A DNA stretch of 64,000 nt from Clavaria fumosa (taxonomy: Eukaryota; Basidiomycota; Agaricomycetes; Agaricales; Clavariaceae). Position numbers and translations under genes: made by a program. Positions 35,380 through 46,247 of this stretch are shown one piece after another. The stretch spans positions 620,001 through 684,000 of the forward strand of contig OX637801.1 in assembly GCA_951802425.1 (NCBI GenBank). Direction: 5' to 3'. Below the pieces are notes generated by a model. The model was not told the origin of the DNA and made no database searches. It saw only the letters and a list, made by a program, of their open reading frames with translations. Every line of letters starts with the position of its first letter. The first letter of the stretch is position 1.

Positions 35380-36724
35380 TTACACAGTAAACGACTCGCC
35401 AAGAAGGAGCATCCAGAGAAGCTCCGCCCCAGCCTTCACCTGATCCGCCCCCCTCTCCATCATCTCGAGCGCTCTCTCCAGTGCCTTCCATCCAGACATG
35501 CCTGGCGCCGTCTCCCGCTCCTTTCCCTTTCGGCTGGGACCCACCTCCGCCTTCTTCCTCTTCACCGGCGGCTCCTCCACCAGCTCCACCCTGTCATCGT
35601 CTTCGATCTCGTCCTCCTCGTCCTCCTCCTCCGGCATTGTCTCCTCGCGAACCGGTGCCCGCATCGCACCTCGCCTTGGCCTCTTACTGCCGCTCACCTC
35701 CGCCGCCTTCGGACCTGCTTCGCCATGTTAACCAACACAGAACCGATAAAATCCCGACTTACCTCCGACCCCGGACACCGGTGCCCTCTCCAACTTCATC
35801 CCTGAAATCTCACTCATTATTCCCCCCACTATGAAAAAAATCCACTACTACTTACCTCGTACAGCCAATACACTGCACGATACCTTATAAGTCCGGCACC
35901 ACCAGCACGCTACCCCCTCCACTCCGTAGCACGCACGCCGCTTCCGGGCGCACTCCTCGCAAGCCGGATCATGTTCCTACTCATTAGATCAGACACCTAA
36001 AAGCCTTCACACATTTTAATCGACCACTTACCTCATCTCCAGGCTGTCGCACAGCCTGGGACCTGACGTCGGCTCCCGCTCCGGTCCTCCCTCGTCGTCG
36101 TTTCTCCGCTACTCCCCTCGCGATCTCCACCCACACCGGCATTGCCGTCATCCGCCCGCCCACCCGAGGCTCCAACGTGAGGGGCACCTCCACCGTCTAC
36201 TGGCCCCCCACGGCCACCGCACTCACGGCTGCCGCTTCGATAACACCGATGGGCGTCACCCCATCAGTTCCCCACACGGTCCGATGACCGTCCCGATCCT
36301 CTGCTGTTGCCACCCGCACCTCCGCTGCGGCCCTCTTGGCGGCCGCCCTCTCCTTGTCTGCACGTTCCTGTTCGGCTTTGGCCTCCTCCTGTTTCCTTGT
36401 CCGCTCGGTGGTCCATTCGTCCCCACGGAGCCTTCGCCACTTTTTGAGCCTTCTTGCGACGAGGACGAGTCCTTCGTCCACCTCCACGTCATCGTTGATT
36501 GCGGCAACGTAGCCGGCAAGGAAATCATCCTGAAAACTTGTCAGTGCAAAGTGAAAAAGAAAGAAAGAAACACCATGTACCGCATCACCCCCATACATCT
36601 GCACCCACTCCGCGTACTCACTGTCCTGCCCCTGCTCCGGCAATTCCTCACCCGGTGCCATGGCCCATGCCTCTGTCATCGCCTGAGCCACGTTCCGGAA
36701 AACGAGAGTGTCGAAGTTTTCCAT
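35380..36724 (-). CDS. Antisense gene of element C: five exons, coiled coil and Zn2Cys6-like cluster (one internal stop)
   Basis: Exons on the minus strand: 36724-36581, 36529-36032, 35976-35856, 35801-35763, 35714-35380. The four introns (51, 55, 54, 48 nt) all have GT...AG ends (GTACAT, GTAAGT three times). Together they give one frame of 378 codons, broken only by TAG at 36199-36197. Order: acidic N-terminus (MENFDTLVFRNVAQAMTEAW), Arg/Glu/Ala coiled coil, then C-X2-C-X6-C-X7-C-X2-C-X6-C at 35961-35875 with basic residues in the first loop (CARKRRAC) as in Gal4-type clusters. An acidic run, a basic KRKK motif and an amphipathic C-terminus follow. It lies between pol and the 3' LTR on the opposite strand. 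A DNA- or chromatin-binding role is inference. Confidence 0.8.
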
Positions 36725-36884
36725 TTTTTTTAGATGGTTGATGTGTTGCTGTTATTGGAGAACACACAAGTGCGTGTTTGGACCTATGTGCACCCACACA
36801 ACGTGTACTTCACGATCAACAAACGATTATTTGGCCTTGTTTGGTCGCAACCGAGGGCAGTTGCATTTTCAGCCCCCGGGAGAA

Positions 36885-36918
36885 TGTAAGGATAATATGT
36901 GGTTTAGACAAGGAAACT
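36885..36918 (+). repeat. 3' LTR of element C, left fragment
   Basis: TGTAAGGATAATATG after the tract cccccgggagaa, interrupted by D2. It continues at 47722 after one gaaac duplication. Confidence 0.88.
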
Positions 36919-38351
36919 GTCAGGATCCATTCATTTTTCCCATACCCAAGCCGACTCTACCAACATCTACGGCCCTCCCAACGACCCTCTACCACCTCGC
37001 GAGCCCCTCTACACGCTTCCGAAACCTGCTGTCCCCTTCCGGAAGACTTCCAACCTTTCCCGCACTCACACGACACTCGTGACCACCATGCCATACTCGC
37101 GACTCCTCCCTTTATCTTATTCCACACACATACCTTGCCTGGACCCACCAATCTTACGCGTGACACGACGTTGCGCGTCTTCTTCCGCCAGCACGTGACT
37201 TGCCGTGTGGCACCCCCGGCGCTACCACTACCAGCGCCAATACGTTACCAGCGTTACGACCGTTACTCGCGTTACCAGCATTACCCACGTGACTACCTGC
37301 CCATAGGTCACCTGCGTCACTAGTGTCACTCACGTGATCGCTCTTATGATCTCGCGACCTTAACACTCAAACGCGCCACCAATGGTCAGCTGTATATACA
37401 CTTCAAATATGCGTCCCTTCTTCTCCTTAGTCGTCTATAATTACGTTACTTATGATCCGAGAACCCCTCCATAGTTATAGCGACATATATACTTATTTAA
37501 CTAGGTCGCGACCCGTGACAGGTCATCTTCGCAACCTTACTTATGCATACCTAACCCCTTGCGACCTTAGTAGAACACGCGCCTAGTCACTTTATGACTA
37601 AACATACCCCGTACTACTATAGTCTTGTCACCTGGCGACCTCTGTACTTTCCCTTTTTTGTTGTACTCTCTGTACGCACGTATATAAGTCTCGCATGTAT
37701 TTCTCGTACTGTAGACTTGATATTGACGCACATTGGTTTAAGCTTGAGGCTAGTATGCCCTTTGAGCTTGGAACCACCGTGATTGATAGGTCTTGTCTCT
37801 CTTGGTGACCACAAGATCGCCAAGACACACTCTACTCTGTTCTAACTCGTCCTCTGCGCTTGTACAACTTGCGCAATCTAAGTATTCTTTATTATTCATC
37901 TTGGTACTGATCTTGGAACCCTACAGGTTCACCCGTCAGTTGGCAAAGTTATCGCCTTCACTGACACATTTCTCAACACCGTCACGACCACCGCGACCCT
38001 TCCAACATTGTCTATTTCTTTCACCTCATCTTTTTCCTTCTCTATGCTTCGTCAGTCGACCTCGCAACCTTCTCAGTGTTATCACTTTCTCCCACCTCGT
38101 CTATTCCTTTCTTCACGCTTCATCGGTCGACTTTGCGACCTTCTCAGCGTCACCCATTTCTCCCCTCCTCGTCAATCACCTCCTTTATACTTCGTCTACC
38201 AACTTCGCGACCTTCCAGCGACGTCTCCTCCTTTTATACTTGCCTTTCTTTGCTCTTACATCTTCTCAGACGTCTTCGCGACCTTCCGGGACCGAGCATT
38301 CTCGACTGTGCTCAACAGTTGATTGGTCTTAGCGAGTTTTCAAGACTGGCA
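36919..38351 (+). repeat. 5' LTR of D2
   Basis: Starts TGTCAGGATCC. Relative to the 3' LTR it has lost about 51 bp near its right end (only CA remains before the internal region) and gained or kept cggaagactt near 37039. A TATA box is at 37681-37688. Confidence 0.9.
37681..37688 (+). promoter_or_regulatory. TATA box in the 5' LTR of D2
   Basis: TATATAAG, exactly 32 nt upstream of the self-primer AGACTTGATATT (37713-37724). The same spacing occurs in B. Confidence 0.6.
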
Positions 38352-38352
38352 T

Positions 38353-38364
38353 AATATCAAGTCT
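38353..38364 (+). promoter_or_regulatory. Self-primer binding site of D2
   Basis: AATATCAAGTCT starts two bases after the LTR end and is the perfect reverse complement of 37713-37724. It is conserved in D1 (33080-33091, minus orientation). Confidence 0.65.
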
Positions 38365-38407
38365 CCCCCTCGCCCCACCACTCAACACCCAGATAACACA
38401 AACCATT

Positions 38408-40406
38408 ATGTCTTCCAGTCACACTCCTCCCCAACCCATCACTCACCACTTCCAAACACGCACAGGTAGCCGCGCGATTACTCCAAGGCATTGGAGACTA
38501 CTTGCGAGCCACCTACCACCGTTCAAGAGCGACCTGTGTCCGTCGTTCAATCACAGCCCGAAGAACCCGTCCAAATCGCACCCAGCCACGCCTCGTCACT
38601 GCGAGAAGAGGCCGAATCGCTCGTGGAGCAGCTCGGCTACCCGCGCTTCGACTGCCCTCGCCACCGTACCTACCAAATTCTCAACAACACTCACCGCCAA
38701 TACGAAGCCGGAACCCTTGACAAAGAATTAGCGTACCTCGTAGAGACCACAAACCTCTATGAACCATTGGTACGATTGACGGATGGATTCCGAGCTAACC
38801 CACAGAACCGGTTATACGAGAGTCAGCGTCAGTATCCAGGAACTACCGACCGTGGAGTTCCGACTCCTCCTGATCTGGATACTCCCTCGCAACCTCCAAG
38901 ACAGGTTCAACCCACCAGAGGACCCCGGGATATGGCCCCGCTTTTCCAGGTCGTGGCCCAATCTCTTCAGAATTTCGCGAACCCTGCCGCGCCCGACGAG
39001 CAACCCACCATTGTCTCCAGGATCCCTAGGTACACCGCCCCTCGCAGCAGCTGGCCTACGTGGACGCAGCCAGCCACTACTCCGAGTAGGGCGCTCCCTC
39101 GCGACCCTATAGGGACTGAAGCAACACTTCAACCTGCCCCACGCCTAGAAATTCCGGTCGAGCCCTTCCGTATTCCACAACCGGAAGCGCGACCAGTACC
39201 TCCAATCGAGACGCGACCAGCATCTCGTCCCCCATCTCAGGCTGAAGCCCCGCAAGTCCCTCCGGTCCCCCCTATGCCTCCACACCCCGCCGCCGCACTT
39301 CGAGATGAGGCCCCTGGTACCCACCACCATTACTATTATCAGGCCCCTCCTTCCGAAGGACCATCGACCCGAGACACCTTTGCTCGAGAATCCAAGCTCG
39401 ACACCAGGCGCCCCGAGCCGTTCAATGGTCGTGACCGGCACAGATGGAAACCCTTTGTCATGGAATGTCTTATGACTTTCTTCGCAAAACCCGTAACCTT
39501 CCAAGGCGACCACAAGAAGGTTACTTTTGCGGCCTCTTATCTCACGGACACCGCGCAGAGCCACTACACTTCCCTCCTTCAATTCAATCCCAATCACCCA
39601 GCCCTACACTCTTGGGAAGGGTTTATTCGCAAGTTCGGAGGAATGTTTGGAGTGGTCAACATGCAGATTGAGGCGGACCAGAACCTTCGCTTGTTGCAAA
39701 TGAGTGAAAACGAACGTTTCTCGAACCACATTATCCGTTTCGAGTCATTCGCTTTCGAATCCAACTGGAACTCGGCCGCCCTACAATCCGAACTCTACCG
39801 CTCGATGTCCACACGCATTAAAGAGGCCATGAAAGTCATTCCGCGACCTACGACATATCAGGAACTTCGCGATTTGGCCATGCAGATTGACCAGAGACAC
39901 TGGGAATATGAGAGTGAGACTCGCTGAACTCAATTCCGCGCTAACCCTCCTGCTCCCCATCCCCCTGCTCAACAAGGTGGAAATCGCCCCTTGGCTCAAC
40001 AAGGTGGAAATCGCAACTACCAGACGACGTCGCAACCTTACCCAGCCGCTGGCAACAATCCTACGACGCCCCGACCAGCCGCAGGGAATCCCGCGACTTC
40101 GCCGCGACCCGCTAATCCGCCCGTCAGCCGAATCCGCATCCGAATCCGCCCTACGTCCCCCTCAGCGATGAGGAACGAGAACGTCGTCATCAGGGAAATC
40201 TTTGTTTGAGATGTGGAAAGCCGGGACATTACAGCATTGCATGCCCTGATCGACAATTAGCCGGACGAGCCATCTTCATGCTAGAGGAAGGAGAGGAAGA
40301 GATCCAGGAAGAGTACGAAGTAGAGGAAGAAGTAGAAGAGGATGTGGATGACCCGCACGAAGAGTTAAACGAGGAAGTGACTCAGGAGCTTCCGGGGGAA
40401 CTCTGA
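38408..40406 (+). pseudogene. gag: gag of D2
   Basis: ATG 38408 begins MSSSHTPPQPITHHFQTRTG. A one-base loss near 38486, seen against D1, shifts the frame. The capsid region is clear (FVMECLMTFFAKPVTFQGDH). TGA 39925 falls on an expected Arg. A Pro/Asn/Gln-rich linker changes frame before a CCHC knuckle CLRCGKPGHYSIAC (near 40208), followed by an acidic tail (EEGEEEIQEEYEVEEE) to TGA 40404. Pol follows in the -1 frame. Confidence 0.85.
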
Positions 40407-40408
40407 GT

Positions 40409-43400
40409 CGCGATGATCCAACCCCCATACTCGCGTGGGCCACGACTAGTTCCTCTTCCCTTCAGATTCCTCGCGACCTTTCTAATACTCCTATTGCTTC
40501 CCAGTCCTCCCAATCTTTCCTCATAAAGACACAAATACCAGATTTCAGCTCAATTCTCCTAAATACTCTTGTGGACTGCGGCGCATCCATGAATTTTATC
40601 GATTTCACCCTTGCGAACTCCCGTCCAAACCTCCTAATGCCACTTCCGCAACCTCTACCGCTTCAATATTTCGACGGAAGTTCCTCCAGCTCCAATATAA
40701 CCCACTACGTCCATGCTAATACAAAATTCTCCGACGATACTATCCAATCCATTAAGTTCCTCGTCACTAAAACTCATCCTCTCACCCCTGTGGTTCTAGG
40801 GTTCGATTGGTTGCAAACCTGGAACCCTAGAATCGATTGGACCAACCTCACCTTTAGTTTCGGACAGACAGCCCGCTCCGCGACTATCCCCCTCACTCTT
40901 CTGGACGCGAAACCCCTGAGTAAACCTTCCCCTGACCTTGCGAACTCGGCTCCGAAACCCTCTAAACCCCCGCGAGTTCAATTGGTCAAGGCCACCATGC
41001 TTCACCGCCTGGAGCAACAAGGAGAATTTATAGGTCTCCTATACTTCCAACCTGCGAACAACCCCCACGACGACGAATCCATACTCACGAGTTCCGCGAC
41101 CACTCAACCCCCTCCGAAACCCGAAGAAACAGTTCTGCACGAGTACCACAACTTCCTGGACATCTTTTCCGAAGATCTAGCTTGGGAACTACCTCCGCAC
41201 CGCGACTACGACCACCGAATCGAACTTGAGGAAGGTGAAACACCTCCTCACAGGAAGCTATACAACATGTCAGAAGTAGAGTTAAAGACGTTGAAAGATT
41301 ATTTAGATGACATGTTGGATAAGGGCTTCATTCGGCCGTCGAAATCCCCTGCAGGTGCACCGGTACTCTTCGCGAAGAAGAAAGATGGAGGCCTTCGCCT
41401 CTGTGTCGATTATCAAGGTCTCAACAAGATTACTCGCAAAAACCGCTACCCTATCCCTCGAATTGAGACCCTCGTCGACCAATTGCGTTCGGCCAAAATC
41501 TATTCGAAGATCGACCTCCGTGTTGGGTACAACAACGTGAGGATAGCTGAAGGAGACAAGTGGAAAACTGCGTTCCGCACTCGCTATGGCGCGTTCGAAT
41601 ATCTTGTCATGCCGTTTGGACTCACGAACGCACCCGCAACCTTTCAGCACCTTATGAACGATATCTTTTACGATCTGGTCGACGTCAACGTGGTAGTCTA
41701 CCTCGACGACATCTTAATCTACTCGGACAACCTCGAACAGCATCGTGACCACGTCCGAGAGGTCCTACAATGTCTATGCAAGGCAGACTTACATGCGCGA
41801 CCCGAGAAGTGTGATTTCCACACTGCAACAGTCAAATACCTCGGAGTTATAGTGTCTCCCAACAGAGTTGCCATGGACCCTTCGAAGATACAGGCCATCC
41901 TAAGTTGGCCCATACCCATGAAGATCTGCAACCTTCAGAGCTTTTTAGGCTTTGCTAATTTTTATCGAAGATTCATAGACAACTATTCCGGCATCGTTAT
42001 TCCACTTACGCGACTCCTCCACAAGGACACACCATGGAAATGGAGCCTGCAATGCCAAGAAGTCTTCGATATACTCAAGCAGGCCTTTACCGAAGCTCCC
42101 GTCCTTCGACACTACAATCCCGACCACCCCATTACCCTCGAATGCGACGCTTCCAACTATGCCATAGCGGCCATTCTCTCCCAAACCAATCCCGCGACTA
42201 ACGAGCTACGTCCCATCGCTTTCCACACACGTACAATGACCGCCGCAGAGCTCAACTACAACATTTACGACAAAGAGCTCCTTGCGATACACGATGCGTT
42301 CAAGCAATGGAGAGCATACCTCGAAGGCGCGCGATACCAAATTCAGGTCTTTTCAGACCACAACAACCTACGATATTTCACCACCACGAAGCAACTCAGC
42401 TGCCGACAAGCCCGCTGGGCAGAGTACCTTTCCAGTTTCGATTATATTATTCATTATCGAGCAGGAAAGCTAGGCGCGAAGCCAGATGCCCTCACGCGAC
42501 GACCCGACATCTACCCGAAGAAGTCCAACCAACCCACGACTAATGCGCAAAACAACAAGGTCGCGATACCGCCGGAACTACTTCGAGCAGCCGTCATCCT
42601 CAACGAAGAAGCCCTGATTTCGCGAATTCGACACGCCCCTTGCGACTCCTACTTCTCCAAAAAATCACAGGGCGCTTCACAAGGTCGCGATAAGGCGTTC
42701 TCGCTCTCACCCGATGGCTCCCTATTACTTCGAAATGGTAAAATATACATTCCCGACCACGACTCTCTCCGATTCGATATCCTATGCTCCAACCACGACC
42801 ACAAACTACGAGGACATCCAGGTATAAGGAAGACAACCCAACTAATAAATAGGTTGTTTTTCTGGCCAGGACTCCGAAAAGACGTAACTGTCTACGTCCG
42901 TGGTTGTCACACCTGCGCAAGGGCAAAACCCATCTGACACAAACCCTACGGACTCCTCAAACCCTTGCCCATAGGCGAGCGACCTTGGTCTTCGATTTCG
43001 ATGGACCACATCGAAGCCCTCCCTCTCTCCGCAACCTTTGACTCGATCCTCGTCGTTGTCTGCCGACTTACGAAACAAGCAATCTTTATCTCCACCAACA
43101 CTACCGACACCGCGAAAGAGTTAGCTCAACATTTCGTCACCCATGTCTTCTCAAAGCATGGGCTACCCGCGGATATAGTGTCGGATAGAGGAAGATTATT
43201 CGTTTCTAAGTTTTGGTCTTCATTATGTCAGGCTCTGGATATTACTTCCAATCTTTCCACAGCCTATCATCCCGAGACCGACAGACAAACAGAACGAGTC
43301 AACCAAATTCTAGAGCAATACATTCGAATCTATACGAACTACCAGCAGGATGACTGGACCCACCAACTTCCGCTTGCCGAGTTCGTATACAACAACACCC

Positions 43401-44065
43401 CCCACAGCGCGACTGGTGTCTCCCCATTCTTCGCGAACAAGGGATACCACCCAAGACTCACGATTTCCCTCGAAGGGATACCCGCGCATGAAGCCCACAT
43501 GGTCGCGACTGATCTCAAGACGCTCCATCAGCACTTACGAGATCAACTCAAGGTCGCGAACAAGGCCTACTCGCGCTTTGCGGACAGGAAGAGAGAAGTT
43601 ACACCGGACTGGAAAAAAGGAACGAAGGTGTGGTTAGACTTGCGGAATGTGAAGACGAAGAGACCGATGAAGAAATTGGACTCGAAACGAGCCGGACCTT
43701 TCCCCATACTCGCGAAAGTTTTGACTCACGCATATCGTCTCCAGTTACCGAAATCGATGCGAGAAATTCACGATGTCTTCCATGTTTCATTACTCGAAAA
43801 GGTCTACGACAACACTTTCCCCCAGCGACAACAGCAACCCCCACCCCCTATCGAGGTCAATGGCGAACAACATTACGAAGTCGCCGCCATACTAGATTCT
43901 CGAAGGAGGGGTAGGAAAGTGCTTTACCTCGTATGATGGGAAGGTTACGGACCCGAGGACGACACCTGGGAACCCATTGAATCACTTTCCGGCTCGAAGG
44001 AACTCCTCAAGGACTTCCACGCGACCTACCTGGAAAAACCTCGTGCGACACGCGCAATTCAATAA
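40409..44065 (+). pseudogene. pol: pol of D2: protease, RT, RNase H, integrase, chromodomain
   Basis: One frame of about 1,219 codons broken only by TGA at 42935 and 43934. Retropepsin LVDCGASMNFID (near 40566) and VVLGFDWLQTWNPRIDW. RT with RLCVDYQGLNKITRKNRYPI and YLDDILIYSDN (near 41698). RNase H with LECDASNYAIAAILS and YDKELLAIHDAFKQW. Integrase zinc region HDHKLRGHPGIRKT/CHTCARAK, core SSISMDHIEALP, SDRGRLFVSKFW and TAYHPETDRQTERVN. Chromodomain WEGYGPEDDTWEP to the end. It is the best preserved pol here; both catalytic Asp residues of the integrase and the YLDD are present. Confidence 0.93.
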
Positions 44066-44162
44066 TTTTCCTCGCCTCCTTTTCGTTTTTCTTCACTTTC
44101 TCACTTTGGACTTCACAGCAATTTATATACGCAATAAAAGATATAACAAGAAAGTTTTCTAT
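44066..44162. other. Gap between convergent pol and antisense gene of D2
   Basis: 97 bp, T-rich, with AATAAA at about 44133-44138 as a possible poly(A) signal for pol. Confidence 0.45.
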
Positions 44163-46131
44163 CTACTGGTCACGAGCTTTTTCCTTCCCCTTTCGCGACC
44201 CTTCTGCTCCTTCCCCGCCTTCCACACTCGTGACTTTTTTCTTTCCCCCCTCCTCCTCCTCTCCATCCTCGGGAGCCTTCAACTCAAAACCCCAATGGTC
44301 CACCCTTGGAATGTCCAGTAACTCCCTCCTCACGCGACGCTGTTACTGCTCCACCCACCTCTCCACCCACGACGGAAGTTCTTTCGGCGACTTCATCAAG
44401 AGGTCTTCGTAGGTGAAGAAGACTGTCTTGAGGCCGTGTCATCCTCGAAAGCGAGCCTCGCGGAGCTCACTGACCATACTCCCGCATTAGTCATGCAATT
44501 CTAGAAACAAACCGTCAGCTTATCGTTAAGGATACGAAACTCGCGACCACTTACCTTGCGACTGTCCCCTTGACACCGACAACTCCTCCTCCATCTTCTC
44601 CACAGTCGCGACTAATCCTAAAAAATGCTGAATTAAGTCATTTTATACTCGCGACCATTGACTTACCCTCTTTCTCCTTCTTCAATCCCTTCACCTCGCG
44701 GTGCGCCTCTCTCAACTTGGTTTCCTGATCTGAATAAACAAAGGAAATCAGTTTATAATGCGGTAAAACTAATTGATTATTTACCTTCCCACTCCCCATG
44801 GAGTGCCTCGAACTCCCTCTCCGCCCCCTCAGCTCGCGTGGTCAGTTCCGCGACTTCCGCGTCCACGATTTTGGACGCGGGCACCTTCGACGATGTCCCC
44901 CGCATCCTTTCCACCTCCTTACCCTTCCCTATAAACTCGCAAGTTCAGTAAAAAGTCACTGAACACAAAGGAAACTCACCTTTTACACTTCTCCGCGCCT
45001 CCTCCAACTCGTGTTTCACCGCTGCCAGCTCTCCTTCCAACTCCACTTCCCTGTTCGATTTCTCCACCCACAACGTCTTCCTCGAGGGCTCCGCAACCTG
45101 CTGCCTCAACGTCGCGAGTTCCCTCTCCAACTCCTCTCTCGTTCTGGACTCATGTGACGATGTCGCCACCTTCGTCCGCACCGTCGTCGCGACCTCCTTC
45201 AATCGCCTCACATCCTCATCGCTTTTCTTCAGCCTCCCTTCTAGCCAGCGCTCCTTTGTCGCCCTCACTTCCAACTGCCCTTGGAGGATTTTGACTTCTT
45301 CCTCACAGTTCATCACCTTCCGAAGCAACCGTCCCTTCTCTCCCGGGGTTGCCAGAATCCGCGCCTTCTCCGCACAAACCTTCGCGACGTTTGTCAGTCG
45401 CACCGGCACGTCTTCCTCCACCTCCGTCTCTGTTTCTGGTATGTCTGCGACTCGCCTCCTCGATGTCGAAGGACCCGGCGTCGGCGACCACGACCTTGCC
45501 CTTGTTCGTTTTCCGCGCCCTACTCGTGTAGGGGTTTCCGGAACCGGTAGGATGGGGAGTTTTCCCCCCACTCGACTCGCGACCTTGGGCGTTGCCATGC
45601 CCACCGTTTCAGTGCCTCGTCGACTTGTGCGTCGTCCCATCCGTATTCGCTTTTGACACGCCATCGACGCAATTGTTGCAATCCTTTGACACAACAATTA
45701 GAAAATGAATGGGAACGAGAAATACTGCTACGCACCTCTTGCTCCCTCTCGTTCCATTCCTTATTCTCCCTTGCTGACCCAATTTTCTTCCATGCCCTCA
45801 GGAAGTCCGCGGGCAACGGGTCAGCTCCGCCCGCGACTTCGCCCCTTACTCCGCTAGAGCCTGCGATGTTCTCCATTGACCCGCTAGGGCCTACGACGTC
45901 GTCCCTCGCCTTGTTGGGACTCGCGACCTTGCTCTTCCTTTCGCACCTCGCGACTTCTTCTCGAGAACGCGCACATCGCGCCTGTTCGGCTTTTTGACGG
46001 GCCAGCGTGTCTTCCAGGATCCCCAAATTGATCCTGGGCTCCGTTGCATCGTAAATCTCCATTTCGCGTGCAACCTCGTTTTTGTTTTTGCCGGTTTTGG
46101 GCTCGTGTTGTTTGACAAAAGGGGAGACCAT
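44163..46131 (-). CDS. Antisense multi-exon coiled-coil gene of D2
   Basis: Starts ATG 46131 (MVSPFVKQHEPKTGKNKNEV), 116 bp inside the 3' LTR. A first intron lies near 45735-45684; its exact junction does not preserve the frame in this copy. From there: basic Ser/Pro-rich region, then a long coiled coil (KVMNCEEEVKILQGQLEVRA; REELERELATLRQQVAEPSR). Further introns: 44979-44929, 44784-44730, 44666-44618, 44554-44501 (49-55 nt, GTGAGT/GTAA...TAG/CAG). The last exon reads TVFFTYEDLLMKSPKELPSW and ends with a basic tail at 44163. It contains one TAA and two TGA. No cysteine cluster is seen, unlike B and C. D1 keeps exon 1 with mostly synonymous differences. Confidence 0.72.
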
Positions 46132-46247
46132 AGTGGTTGGACTTAGAGAAAAATTTCGGGTGTCGTGACCTGATCAACAAACATCGCACTGACTAATCAT
46201 CACATGATCTCCACTCTCGCAGGGCTCGAGGCTTGAAGGGGGGGTAA

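Noticed and set aside
2280..43936. TGA read as a sense codon (recoding)
   Set aside because: The stops fall on expected CGA-Arg codons and come with frameshifts and catalytic losses, which points to decay.
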